From: Entamoeba invadens IP1
Taxonomy: Eukaryota; Evosea; Mastigamoebida; Endamoebidae
Assembly: GCF_000330505.1 (NCBI RefSeq)
Contig: NW_004443720.1
Span: 131,431 to 195,430 of the forward strand
Direction of reading: 5' to 3'
DNA length: 64,000 nucleotides
In this document: piece after piece, positions 9,825 to 19,548 of the stretch
How the letters are laid out: every line of letters starts with the position of its first letter
How positions within the stretch are numbered: the first letter of the stretch is position 1
Translations under genes and position numbers: made by a program
Notes under the pieces: generated by a model
The model's input: only the letters and a program-made list of their open reading frames with translations
What the model was told of the DNA's origin: nothing
Databases searched by the model: none

Positions 9825-10475
9825 TTACTCCTTCTTGCTGACCTCAATTGGCTTGTTCATGTTTTTCTGGCCAAGCTCTTTCTTTCGCTGGGAGAGCATG
9901 TATGTGTAAAGCATATACAAGCCCGGGATGTAGTACAAAATGAGGGCCCAGATGATGTACGACATTGGGAAGAGTCCGAAGAACATCACGGTTTTGAAGA
10001 ACGGCAACGACAAGAACAATGTAATGACTTCCCCAGACACACCCATTGGGTACAACACAATGAAGAAAGAGTATCTGCACCATAGCAATGGGTATGGCAC
10101 TGGCAAGTCAAACAATTTGAATGAGTAGAACGAGTATCTGATGACTTCAGTGACCGACCACGCACATCCAAGTAACAAAAATCCAAGTCCTCTAGACTCT
10201 GGAATATACTCCAAGACAGCAACCAAAATAACTCGTGAAAAGACTTGTGTGATAGTCGTGAAGAGTGGCGAACGGACAAGTCCAAAGAGTGTGTGGAAGA
10301 TCTCTAAGACTGCGCCGTACTGGAAGATTTGAAGCGCGATGTGGACTTGTGGGTACATTTCCTGCGGAGAAAATTTGGTCGAAAGAGCAGTGAGAATATA
10401 CGTCAAAAGGATGTACGACCATCCGATGACCATCGAGAGGTTGTAACCGACAAGGTACATCTTAGTTGGGTTCAT
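9825..10475 (-). CDS. PHS1: Very-long-chain 3-hydroxyacyl-CoA dehydratase (PHS1/HACD)
   Basis: An ER membrane enzyme that dehydrates 3-hydroxyacyl-CoA in the third step of fatty-acid elongation. The 216-aa length is typical. It is multi-pass, with the signature WSVTEVIRYSFY and the catalytic segment LYPMGVSGE, where Tyr (~142) and Glu (~149) match the known catalytic pair of PHS1. The C-terminus is hydrophilic and ends VSKKE, near to but not matching a canonical KKxx ER-retrieval signal. The start ATG is preceded by CAAACTGGAAAA, a weak GAAC-like element. Confidence 0.93.
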   Translation of the reverse strand: MNPTKMYLVGYNLSMVIGWSYILLTYILTALSTKFSPQEMYPQVHIALQIFQYGAVLEIFHTLFGLVRSPLFTTITQVFSRVILVAVLEYIPESRGLGFLLLGCAWSVTEVIRYSFYSFKLFDLPVPYPLLWCRYSFFIVLYPMGVSGEVITLFLSLPFFKTVMFFGLFPMSYIIWALILYYIPGLYMLYTYMLSQRKKELGQKNMNKPIEVSKKE

Positions 10476-10814
10476 CGTTTGTTAAATGTAGTTTTTCCAG
10501 TTTGTTTTATATACAAAAGGTGAATAGTAACTATTAGTTTAATTTTATTATATTTTTAACTAGATTTACTTGTGTTTTTTTTTGAAAAAAAATAATGAAA
10601 AAATATGAGGAATTGTGATTCAGAAAATGAAAAGCTCTACAAAACGAGAAATAGTGATAAATAGGGTTTTGTTCATAAAAAGGGCAATAGATCTCCACAA
10701 AATCGGGAAATGAGCCAATGGATTGTAAATAACGGAACGAAAAAAAAGATAAGGGGAAAATAAAAAACGAAGTGGGAAAGGAAAACCCTGAAGAAGACCT
10801 GGATATGACACTGT

Positions 10815-13151
10815 ATGACGGCGCTGGACCGGCAACAAGTCGTGAACAACTTCCTTTTGCAAAGCCAGAAGGCACACAACGCGGAGGAAAACAAACAAAT
10901 GGTAGCAATCAAAGCACAAATTATGACGTTTCCGAATTATTACCAAAACCTCATTCAAGCCCTAGACATTCCTCAACTCCAAATATCAGCGCTGATTTTT
11001 TTGCGGCAGTTCGTTACTGAGACTTCAAACATCCAAGTTGACTTGGTTAATGCTGCTTTGCGCTTATCACTGCAAGCTAACGTGAATTCTCATATGGCCC
11101 AGGGCTTGGTAACTGAGTGTTTCAAAAAGGGGAATTTTCAGGTGAAAAATTATATTGTACGCACAATCCATCAAACACTCACAACAAGTCCAAACGTGCA
11201 AGTTTTGGAGACAGCGGCATCCGTTATCGAAGAGGATGTCCCGTCGGAGGATGGAAAGAATAATCTATGTGGCGTGTTTTTTCCTGTCATTCTCGCACTT
11301 TTCCACAACAACAACTTAAGTGTGCCAGTTGTTCAGGCGATTTTGAAGTTTTTGAAATCGGCACTTTCAATCAACCCAGACTATTTTAGCGACTGTGGCG
11401 GGGATTTGGTCGTTTTGTTGGTGCGGTACGCGTGGTCGACTGATGACGTTATTCGTGAGCTCTACGCATCAATACTTGCATCATTTTTATCAACCGAGCC
11501 AGACCATTTGACGTGTCAACTGTCGACCATTTTCCAGTCTTGTTTAGTTCTTCTGTCCGTGCAAACAGATAACGTGTGCTCTGCAGCGGCGTCACTGCTT
11601 TCGTCTTTGTCGCACGCATTCAAAGAACAACTTCAACCATTGCTTCCGCCGTTTATCGAATCGTTGCTAAAAAGAATCGACGAAATAATCACGTCAACAG
11701 ATTCTCCTTTTGTTGGAGAAGATCCGTTGCTGAGAAACTTGACGTCAACGATGGACGATTTGGCTGGTGAGTTCCATGATGATTTTGTTGTGAGCGTAGT
11801 CACGGCTGCACAACACATCACCTGGCCATCGGCGGTTTTTGTCATCAGCTCGTTGGCAAAAAGTTGGAGAGAGAAGGACAAATTCCGGGAAGTGTTTGGG
11901 TGGATGGTCGAAAAGATTTTTATCGAGCTCCACAACGGGACGCGGAGTGTCACGTCACTGTGGGGGTTGCAGGAGATGTACATCTTCTTGCCTTCCATTT
12001 TGGCTCCCAAGGACTACCAAGACTTGTTGCTGAGTTTGTTGTCTGGAAATGTCCAGCCAAACGCGATTTTGTTGTTAGAAACGATGATTGACGACAAGAC
12101 AAATACCGCGGTTCAATGTAACTCCGAAAAAATAATGAATTGGGTTATTCAAAGCCTCCTTGATGTAAAGAGCAACGAAACAGCACTTTTGTTGGTCGAA
12201 ACAATTTCAGCGCTTTCGGATAGAGTACCAGAGATGTTTCTCAGCAACAAAAACTTATTTGTTGTTGTTATTCATGCGATGATTGGTGTGATTAAAAATA
12301 ACGAAGGGCTTGGCGAGCGGGTTGTCCAGAACATGAGTTACATAATTCCGAAATTTGGGGGTGACGCGTTGATTGGGTACGAGTTGGAGTTGGTTAAAAT
12401 AGTAATCGAGATGATTCACTCTGATGATACACGCGACCAAGCTGCCGCTTTAATTTTGTTGAACGCTTTAATTGAAACAACAAAACAGCCAGTCGGGTTG
12501 ATAAGGTCCATGAGTAACGTGGTAAGTGTCATTTTATGTGGTATTCAATCGGTTGACGAGACCGTCGTGAACCAGGCCTTTACGTTGCTTGGTGTGATAT
12601 CACAAAACGACCCAATAACATTATCTTCTTCGTTGGACCCATTGGTCGAGACTTTATTAGCCAAATTGAACGAAGGTGATTTGTCATTGCGGTTGTGGGC
12701 AGTTGGGATGCTCATTAAAGCGGCACCAGACCGCCTTGAAAAGGTGCTGCCAGTGTTTGTAGACACTTTTGTAAAATTAGTCCCAAATGCCACAAACATG
12801 CGAGACAACATCTCTTTTTTCAAACGAAATTTGTGTGTATGCTTTGGACGAGTCGCCTTAGTCAATCCGAATCTTGTTGCCCCCCACATCACTGTAATTT
12901 GCGATACGTTGATTGACGCGTTGTTGGATTTGGGAGATAAAGAAGCGCGAATGGTGTGTGTGAAAGGACTTGGACAGATCATATGGAACAACCCAATTTG
13001 TTGCAAACATGCGCTGAGCCAAGTGGTGAATGTGTTTAAAGCTGAACGCGAACTTTCGCCCGAGGATTATCAGTTTTGTAACACCGTATTACTTGCGTTA
13101 AAGAACACATTCAGCGGTGAGGCGTATGCTCGTGTGTGGAGTGGAGTGTAA
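10815..13151 (+). CDS. Importin-beta-like HEAT-repeat protein
   Basis: A 778-residue all-helical protein made of HEAT-like repeats. The N-terminus (KAQIMTFPNYYQNLIQALDI then LQISALIFLRQFV) resembles the start of karyopherin-beta proteins such as IPO4/IPO5, where this region binds Ran-GTP. Repeats such as NAILLLETMIDD, NQAFTLLGVISQNDP and SLRLWAVGMLIKAAPDRL continue to the end, and the C-terminal RMVCVKGLGQIIWNNP is typical of IPO4/5. It is shorter than usual importins (~1000-1100 aa), so a few repeats have been lost. It probably carries cargo between cytoplasm and nucleus; which cargo is unknown. Confidence 0.72.
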   Translation: MTALDRQQVVNNFLLQSQKAHNAEENKQMVAIKAQIMTFPNYYQNLIQALDIPQLQISALIFLRQFVTETSNIQVDLVNAALRLSLQANVNSHMAQGLVTECFKKGNFQVKNYIVRTIHQTLTTSPNVQVLETAASVIEEDVPSEDGKNNLCGVFFPVILALFHNNNLSVPVVQAILKFLKSALSINPDYFSDCGGDLVVLLVRYAWSTDDVIRELYASILASFLSTEPDHLTCQLSTIFQSCLVLLSVQTDNVCSAAASLLSSLSHAFKEQLQPLLPPFIESLLKRIDEIITSTDSPFVGEDPLLRNLTSTMDDLAGEFHDDFVVSVVTAAQHITWPSAVFVISSLAKSWREKDKFREVFGWMVEKIFIELHNGTRSVTSLWGLQEMYIFLPSILAPKDYQDLLLSLLSGNVQPNAILLLETMIDDKTNTAVQCNSEKIMNWVIQSLLDVKSNETALLLVETISALSDRVPEMFLSNKNLFVVVIHAMIGVIKNNEGLGERVVQNMSYIIPKFGGDALIGYELELVKIVIEMIHSDDTRDQAAALILLNALIETTKQPVGLIRSMSNVVSVILCGIQSVDETVVNQAFTLLGVISQNDPITLSSSLDPLVETLLAKLNEGDLSLRLWAVGMLIKAAPDRLEKVLPVFVDTFVKLVPNATNMRDNISFFKRNLCVCFGRVALVNPNLVAPHITVICDTLIDALLDLGDKEARMVCVKGLGQIIWNNPICCKHALSQVVNVFKAERELSPEDYQFCNTVLLALKNTFSGEAYARVWSGV

Positions 13152-13268
13152 AAAAAACAGTTTGAAGTGAATTGTTGTGTCGGTCACTCCTTTAATTGTT
13201 TTATAGTTAGTTTTCTTTTGCTTGGAATAACAAAGTATTTCAGTAGTTTAATTATAGTCGAACAGCGC

Positions 13269-13969
13269 CTAGATGTTAAGTCTTCTTTTGAAGATAATAA
13301 TATAGACGAAGTAAGCGGTGAGCGCTTGAAGAGACAAAGCGACTAGGTACACGAAGGTTGAAGTGCTTTGTACTTGCTTTGTTTCTTTCATTTTGATTTC
13401 GAATTGTGAAACACTTTGAGCGGCCTTTTGTGAGTACATTGATATTTCATTTGCCATTGCGGTAATTGAATCGGTCTGAGCTTTTTGGTCTGCTATCTTA
13501 GCTACAATCGACTTCACGATTTCTTTGTCAAGTCTATACAATTAATGGTTACTCTTTAATTAAAAAAGGTATAATGTGGGTAAACAAACTGACTGTTGGA
13601 TTGCTGAGATATATGATTAAGCATATGAGCTACATAAGCTATACCTTTCTGATTTTCAGAATCAATCACATTGTACTGATGACTTAGTCTTAACACCTCT
13701 CCAATGCCTTGATACAATCTAACATAAGCATTCGATATTTCATGAGGAGATTTATCAAATAACTCTTCTCGACTAAACGACATGGCAACGTCAGTCAATT
13801 CCCGTTTCGAATCTGCAAGGCGCTCTTTGGCTAAACTCTTCTTTGGTTTGTCTTTTTTCGTCTCTCCTTTTTTCGCAGAGGCAGCCTCGGCCTTTTTCTG
13901 AGCGCGGTTGTTTGGATTTACTGAAAAGGAAAATGAAATTAAAAAGAACAAAAACGTTGTTGTCAACAT
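13269..13969 (-). CDS. Small coiled-coil membrane protein (two exons), unknown
   Basis: Exon 1 (13969-13590) and exon 2 (13533-13269) join in frame across a 56-base intron to give 214 aa. It has an N-terminal signal-peptide-like segment (TTTFLFFLISFSFSV), a Lys/Ala-rich stretch, a long helical, coiled-coil-like middle (ISNAYVRLYQGIGEVLRL... IVAKIADQKAQTDSITAM), and one C-terminal TM helix (FVYLVALSLQALTAYFVYII) followed by KRRLNI. This predicts a type I membrane protein with a short basic cytosolic tail. It is reminiscent of secretory-pathway cargo or tether proteins, but I do not recognise the family. Left as two ORFs, the first lacks an anchor and the second lacks a signal. Confidence 0.72.
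13534..13589 (-). other. Intron of the coiled-coil membrane-protein gene (56 bases)
   Basis: Minus-strand donor GTTTGTTTACC at 13589 and acceptor TGTATAG. The join reads SNSQ|LDKEIV in frame. Confidence 0.7.
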
Positions 13970-14517
13970 TCGAAAATTTTTGAGTTCAATTTTTTTAGAT
14001 TTTTTTAATTTGATTTTTTTTTCTTTTTAAAAAATTGATGCAAATCTTTTTTTTTTTTTTTATAGTTGTATTTTTATTAACACTTAAATAACACCCTTAT
14101 TTTTGTTTTGACCTGTTTTACTAGGGATATTAATCCAATTTTTGATAATTTTCCTTTTTTGGCTTGTGTATTGTTTGTTCACATAACACAATCTCTAAAA
14201 AAACGGAAATTTATTTAATAAACTCGATATTTCCCCGATTTTTAGACCACTTGAATTTTGTTCAATGTTATTTAAAGTGTTAATATTGTATTTTTTATTA
14301 ATTTGGTGTGTTTAATTAAAAAGAATAAGAATAATTATAATTAAAATTACTTTATTATTAATTGAATAGTATTTTTGAGTTTAATTTGAAGTTTTAAGCA
14401 TTTTTTATCATGTCACCAAACAATCCCAATTTTTAAGTATAATTTGTACTATTCTTTTAGTAAATATAAAAAAAAATAATAATAAATAGTTTAATAATAA
14501 ATTGGTTTTCTTACTAT

Positions 14518-14693
14518 TTATAAATTACTAGAAATATATGGTAAATAACCTATTGATTCAGACTTTTCTGGGCTTAAATGTTTAACATCTATAAAGAACA
14601 ATTCTCCAAAAAATAAATCAAATTGACTTTCTTTTCTTCAAACTCGAATTTGACTTCATCTACCAAAATGCCAAACCTTCTTTCACAATCCAC
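14518..14693 (-). pseudogene. Short decayed coding remnant, unidentified
   Basis: Minus frame A (14693-14589) reads VDCERRFGILVDEVKFEF and beyond to a TAG. An overlapping shifted frame continues as FDLFFGELFFIDVKHLSPEK to a TAA at 14518. The two look like one protein split by a frameshift. No family recognised and no start codon seen. Confidence 0.35.
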
Positions 14694-14872
14694 TTTTTTG
14701 TTTTTTTTATAAACTATTCTTTGGAAATCATATGTAATAGTATTTCCAATTAATAAAATCTAGTAATAGAACCACGACACAAAAAAAATGGACTTTTGGT
14801 TTAACGATTTCTTGAATTTGGCCCGCCTCAAAATAGCTTTTGACGTATTACACCCATGAGTGATATTTCGTA

Positions 14873-14881
14873 GTATAAATA
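14873..14881 (+). promoter_or_regulatory. TATA-like element
   Basis: GTATAAATA lies 39-47 bases before the ATG at 14920 and resembles the Entamoeba TATA element (GTATTTAAA type). Confidence 0.4.
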
Positions 14882-14919
14882 CCCAATTGTTGATATTGTT
14901 GGGGAACTCAATTATTGCA

Positions 14920-15306
14920 ATGGAGAACACCTTGTTCCCATCAACAACCAAGACACCTTCGCCAAGTCCTTTTCCTCAAACACCAAAAGTCCCCGAAAGT
15001 GTTTCAACATCGCCACACACCTATCATTTCCATACAGGAAGTTCTATCATCAACGAAAACCCTGGCTGGGACTCTACCCCTTACACTGATAACGGTATTA
15101 CTATATATTTAGTCATTCTCGATAGTAAAGGACATTTCATTGCTCACTTTAGACCAGCAGACTTCATTATGATGAAGCCGATGAAACACAGTGGAGAATT
15201 CTCTTGGATGAAGAGCTACGTCTACAACACTAAGATCAAACAACCACTTTTCCCCGTCGCATGTGACGGGCTCGGCAGAATTATCGATGGGGTCTCCAAA
15301 TTGTGA
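14920..15306 (+). CDS. Hypothetical protein, 128 aa
   Basis: A short protein with a Ser/Thr/Pro-rich N-terminal third (TTKTPSPSPFPQTPKVPES) and a compact C-terminal part (GITIYLVILDSKGHFIAHFR... FPVACDGLGRIIDGVSKL). The start is ATG 14920, because the frame upstream has only a GTG and crosses the TATA-like element. Codon use is like neighbouring real genes. There is no signal peptide or TM helix, and the family is not recognised. Confidence 0.6.
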   Translation: MENTLFPSTTKTPSPSPFPQTPKVPESVSTSPHTYHFHTGSSIINENPGWDSTPYTDNGITIYLVILDSKGHFIAHFRPADFIMMKPMKHSGEFSWMKSYVYNTKIKQPLFPVACDGLGRIIDGVSKL

Positions 15307-15855
15307 TGTGTTTATTTATTTTTTACAAACATTTTTGGATTTAGAAACCATAGCACAGTCTGTCTTTAAACATTATCTGGTACTTTTTGGACCATAAGAA
15401 TTGGAATATTTCGGGAATCCGTACCAAAAATCCATCCCAATTGTTTCGGGTTTTTTCACGTTTTACCTAATGCCCGATGTTTAGACAAAATTAAAGCTAT
15501 TTTTTTATCCACCATATAAAGTTAAAAGACTGACTCTACTGAAATCGTTCGATTTTATACTTTCTTTTTCTAAGTCGTTTTTATCACAAATGATTAATTA
15601 TTATAGTTGATTGTATAGTTGTTTTATGATTCTTCATAATTTCGCATTTTATCTTCATCTGATGATTTTGCAAATGTATAAAAAACTTGACAAATAACAA
15701 AATGAGTAAATATGTGGTATGTTTTCAAAACAAATAGAATGTTTTCTATCTATAAAGTCGGGAAAATGGGTACAAAAATAAAAACTATATATATATAACC
15801 GTTTTGCTGTTAGAGAATAAAATAAAATTACTGAGTTGATTGGTTAAAAAAGATT

Positions 15856-15920
15856 GTTTTTTATTTTTATTTTTATTTTTATTTTTATTTTTATTTTTAT
15901 TTTTGTTTTTGTTTTTTTAT
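15856..15920 (+). repeat. Hexanucleotide microsatellite (ATTTTT)n
   Basis: About eight tandem ATTTTT units followed by two GTTTTT units and a longer T-tract. Confidence 0.85.
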
Positions 15921-16451
15921 TTTATTTTAATTTTAACTTTTTACAATATTAATTTTTTAATTATTATTTACTAATAAAACATTACAACTAAATAATATAA
16001 TAAAAAAACTATATACATTATTATAAAAAGGATAATTTAGTTATATACAATTTAATTAATTATCATATACTATAATTGTATTTAATATATAAAATACTTA
16101 AGTTAGATGTATTTTTTTATTAATAAATGAAATTTAACTATTAATTATTTTTCAAAATATCTTTGTACAAAAAAATATCATGTTTTTAAACATCTTTTCT
16201 TTGAATTACAATCTTGATATCGGTACTAATCAAAAAATAAAACTATAATAATATAGTATAATCAAATATAATGAATAACAAACTGATACTCTTCCTATAA
16301 AAAAACCGATAAAAAAATATATTGAACTATCCAATTGAAATAAAACAAAACTATTATTATAGTAACTACAAATGAATTTTTACAAACACCCATTTAATTA
16401 AAAAAATGTTTTGAGGAAGATCGAAAAAAGAAAAAGCAGATGAATAAAAAG

Positions 16452-16470
16452 ATGAACTTGAAAACGAACT
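16452..16470 (+). promoter_or_regulatory. Two GAAC-box elements
   Basis: ATGAACT at 16452-16458 matches the Entamoeba GAAC consensus, and a second GAACT lies at 16466-16470. They are 24-30 and 12-16 bases before the ATG of the GTPase/PH gene. Confidence 0.55.
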
Positions 16471-16481
16471 GTTAAACAGAC

Positions 16482-18221
16482 ATGAGTAACACGTATGGGT
16501 ATTCTCAACATGAGTCTGACAAGTACAAGACTCTACCGAAGACGTCGTTTACAGAAAAATATATAGAAGCGATTGGATTGAAGGATACTGCAGGACAAAC
16601 TGCGTTTTTAGATGTCTTAATAACTTCACACTCTCCGGAAGTGACACAGAAGTTCTTAAATAAAATAGTTGGGATACGGAGCTCTATCATCACTTCAACT
16701 ACGTTCAAATATGATACCCCATACGGGTCGTCTGTCTTTCAAGTCCGATTTACGCCACTTGTTGGCTTTGAGAACTCGGCGCCACTCAAAGAACTTCACT
16801 TTGCTGGGAAAAAGGCGTTCATTGTAGTTGTCTCGCAGAATGAAATTGAGAGTGCGGCGACACTTGACGAAGTCCAAGAAATGTGTTTTAAGACGTTTGG
16901 ACAGGAGAATGCGGAGTCTAAAAATGTCATTGCGATAGTTGGCGATGCGGCATATGGGCCATGTCAGTCGGTACGGATTCATACTAAAGAGAGAGGAATG
17001 CACTTTACAGATTCATTAGAGGGATTGTCGGACTTTTTGAAAGAAGTGTATGAGCAGAAGGATGTCACGAAAAGTGCTACAGGCAATGACAACGTCGAGT
17101 TATTGATTCTGGGAGATTCGTTAGTAGGGAAGTCGACATTAATGTCGCGGATCTTAGCTGAAGAGAACAATGAATACATCCAAACGCGACACTTTGCGAC
17201 GCGCTCGAAGGTGTTTGAGTTGTTTAATCCTAAGAAGAGTTTCACGTTGAAGATCATAGACTCGCCGGGGAATATTAAAGAGATAGCTGGGTTCAATAAA
17301 GAAAGAGGAAATACAGCGATCATCACAACGTCAGTGGAAGAGACCATGACAATGCTGAGAGCTAAGAACTTGTTAGATGTGAATATATTGTATCTGGTCT
17401 TTGACTTGTCGAGTAAAGAGAGTTACAACTATGCTCTTGAGACATTCACGAAATTTAAAAGCATCAATACTAAAGCAAAAGTAGTTGTCTTTGGGAACAA
17501 ACAAGACGTTGCGAGTGAATTCCGCGTGTCGTTTGAGACGAAGGAATTGAAGGAAAAGGCGGATATGTACTATGCGACGTCATTCACGATGATCTCCAAC
17601 ACCGAACTCCTGAAAATTGTCTCGAAGAGTATCAAATTTGCGAGACCAGCAGATTGTCTCCCAAAGGTTGCTGATTTGGTTGGGCAGATCCGGCACAGTG
17701 GGACAGTCCAATTTGGCGATAAAAAGACGCACAAAGCCTTTTTAAAAACGGACTTCGGGAAGTTGTATTACGCGGATTCCGAGAAAGACATGGAGAAGAA
17801 AGGAAAGGTCTTGGATCTTGAGAATTGCATACTCACCGAAGAACCCATTGAACTGAAAAAAGGGAAGGAAGTGAAAGAAGCGCTCCTTGATATCGAGGTC
17901 GATGGCGTGAAGTACATCTTAAAGGCAAAAACAGTCGAAGAACGCACAGAATGGAAGAACGCTCTCATCAATTCAAAAATCATGTGTGGCATATTGGAAG
18001 GCGTGAAACGAGAAATCTTCGAGGAAATCGTCGTCGTGGCTTCATCAATGATTAACACTAATCTTCAAAATGTGGCAGAAACAATCACTGGCGTTAAAGA
18101 TAAAACATATGACTTCAGTAAAGAACCACCTACACGCGACATCAATTATGTCCCTCACACGGAGGAACCCCTCAAGGGAAAAGACTCCAAAAAGGATAAA
18201 AAAGACAAGAAGAAAAAATGA
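16482..18221 (+). CDS. Tandem GTPase-like domains plus PH domain protein
   Basis: A 579-aa protein with three parts. Residues ~35-195 look like a degenerate small-GTPase fold (TAFLDVLITSHSPEV... KNVIAIVGDAAYG) with no P-loop. Residues ~203-390 are a better Ras-like domain: P-loop LGDSLVGKST, DSPGN at the switch II position and GNKQD (~337-341) as the NKxD motif. Residues ~405-505 look like a PH domain (GTVQFGDKKTHKAFLKTDFG... LKAKTVEERTEWKNAL, with the conserved C-terminal Trp). The tail is Lys-rich (KGKDSKKDKKDKKKK). It is probably a membrane-associated signalling switch. The architecture resembles no family I can name with certainty; AGAP-type proteins have GTPase and PH but also ArfGAP and ankyrin domains, absent here. 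Confidence 0.72.
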   Translation: MSNTYGYSQHESDKYKTLPKTSFTEKYIEAIGLKDTAGQTAFLDVLITSHSPEVTQKFLNKIVGIRSSIITSTTFKYDTPYGSSVFQVRFTPLVGFENSAPLKELHFAGKKAFIVVVSQNEIESAATLDEVQEMCFKTFGQENAESKNVIAIVGDAAYGPCQSVRIHTKERGMHFTDSLEGLSDFLKEVYEQKDVTKSATGNDNVELLILGDSLVGKSTLMSRILAEENNEYIQTRHFATRSKVFELFNPKKSFTLKIIDSPGNIKEIAGFNKERGNTAIITTSVEETMTMLRAKNLLDVNILYLVFDLSSKESYNYALETFTKFKSINTKAKVVVFGNKQDVASEFRVSFETKELKEKADMYYATSFTMISNTELLKIVSKSIKFARPADCLPKVADLVGQIRHSGTVQFGDKKTHKAFLKTDFGKLYYADSEKDMEKKGKVLDLENCILTEEPIELKKGKEVKEALLDIEVDGVKYILKAKTVEERTEWKNALINSKIMCGILEGVKREIFEEIVVVASSMINTNLQNVAETITGVKDKTYDFSKEPPTRDINYVPHTEEPLKGKDSKKDKKDKKKK

Positions 18222-18540
18222 GGTTTTCTGTGTGGTTTTTTTTAATTTAATTTTAGTATAAAATATAGTATTTGTTATTTACTAGTAAATGAATTTATAG
18301 TAAATTAATCGAGTATTAATTACTATAACAATATAGTATTATTTACTATAATTAACTTCGATTGTAATTTATTCATCTCCGAAATTGTTGTTTTTATTAG
18401 TAATGATTTTATAATTATGATATTATAATCAAACTAGTGATAAGTATATTATAGTAATAATTAGTAAAACTACATTAGAGAACTAGAACAACACAAAAAG
18501 AAAAAAGAAACTGTAAAGAACTTGGAAAGAGCAGATTTGG
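18222..18540. other. Intergenic, AT-rich
   Basis: A spacer rich in ACTATA/TATAGT words with a GAAC element at its right end. Nothing else is seen. Confidence 0.6.
18518..18522 (+). promoter_or_regulatory. GAAC-box-like element
   Basis: AAAGAACTTGGAAA, 19-23 bases before the TLDc gene ATG; same core and spacing as the ATG9 element. Confidence 0.45.
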
Positions 18541-19323
18541 ATGGAAGAGACGATCTTTGAAGTGTTAAAGAAGCACTCGAAGATGTTACAGCAAAATGCA
18601 CTTAAAATAATCGACCCAACAAAATGCGATCCACATGATGCACTTTTACTTGAAACAATTTCACTGTTAACTTCGGTGGTTGATTACCTCAAAATGAAAC
18701 AACAAGATTCCATCGACTTAACACACAAAATAGAGAAGCTTGAAACGATAGAAGAAGTCGAGAAACACGAACACATGAAGCAACCCGTTGAAGAGAGTTT
18801 GTCGATGGGAAGTATCGGGACGTATTATAACACATTACAAGAGTGGACGGGGATGTCTGAGGCGCGTGTTGTATTTGAAGGTAACAATTTGACGCCAAAA
18901 CTCTTTTGGTCGTTGACCAAAAAGTTAAAGAATATGATGATAGTCGTCGAGACTGTCGACGGATATATGTTTGGGAGCTATCATACAGTATTGCCGCCAA
19001 CACAAGACGTCTGGGTCAACGACGACAAACAACACTTTGTATTCACTTTAAACAACCCCACTAACTATCCGCCAACTCGATTTGCCCCATTACCCACTAA
19101 CGGCGATTTACTCTTCGTTTACGGAGACAACGATACAGAGAATGTCGTCTGGGTCAATTACTGTTTCTGGATATGTATGGACAACGTCGTCTTCTTGTGG
19201 CATCACTTCTCTGAAAAATACGAAGACACGTCGAAGCTCGGAGGGGATCTCTTTGTCGGAGTGAAGGACTGGGACTTTCCCAACGAAATCAAGAAGGTAG
19301 TTGTCTTGGAGTGGCTCCAATAA
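18541..19323 (+). CDS. TLDc-domain protein
   Basis: A 260-aa protein of the TLDc group that is expanded in Entamoeba. The N-terminal ~90 residues are helical and coiled-coil-like (LKMKQQDSIDLTHKIEKLET). The TLDc fold follows: LTPKLFWSLTKKLKNMMIVV, then the signature TVDGYMFGSY, strands QHFVFTLNNPTNYPPTRF, and a final GGDLFVGVKDWDFPNEIKKVVVLEWL. In animals TLDc proteins (OXR1, TBC1D24) protect against oxidative stress or regulate the V-ATPase. The role in amoebae is not established. Downstream lies a GGTTATTTTACTATAA motif shared with other gene ends. Confidence 0.8.
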   Translation: MEETIFEVLKKHSKMLQQNALKIIDPTKCDPHDALLLETISLLTSVVDYLKMKQQDSIDLTHKIEKLETIEEVEKHEHMKQPVEESLSMGSIGTYYNTLQEWTGMSEARVVFEGNNLTPKLFWSLTKKLKNMMIVVETVDGYMFGSYHTVLPPTQDVWVNDDKQHFVFTLNNPTNYPPTRFAPLPTNGDLLFVYGDNDTENVVWVNYCFWICMDNVVFLWHHFSEKYEDTSKLGGDLFVGVKDWDFPNEIKKVVVLEWLQ

Positions 19324-19358
19324 TGTTTTCATAATTATACGGGTTGTTATACTGATAT

Positions 19359-19374
19359 GGTTATTTTACTATAA
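19359..19374 (+). promoter_or_regulatory. Shared 3'-flank motif GGTTATTTTACTATAA
   Basis: Begins 35 bases after the TLDc stop codon. The same 16-mer occurs after the RGS-RhoGEF gene, and a 15/16 copy occurs after the NAP gene. A role in 3' end formation is a guess. Confidence 0.35.
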
Positions 19375-19548
19375 CACATAGTTTTTATTTATAGGTAGAA
19401 CCTCCCAAAGATGGCATCTAAGGTTGAGTCAAGGACATCCTTTTTCACACTAAAAAATGCGTTTTAAAGCAATTTCGTTATACAGAAAACACGGAGAGGA
19501 GGAGTGAAAGTATAACATAACAGAGAAAGATAACACTTCAAACACATC

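Larger units (their letters stand above)
13970..14919. other. Intergenic with poly-T runs and a coding remnant
   Basis: Mostly AT-rich sequence with long T-tracts (13990-14060). The part from 14518 to 14693 carries protein-like minus-strand frames and is listed separately. Confidence 0.5.
15307..16481. other. Intergenic, AT-rich with a microsatellite
   Basis: No coding frame of note. It contains the ATTTTT repeat (listed separately), dispersed ACTATA words, and the GAAC elements of the next gene at its right edge. Confidence 0.6.

Noticed and set aside
10534..10958. Overlapping minus-strand ORFs before the importin-like gene
   Set aside because: They overlap the real start and read as T-rich antisense.
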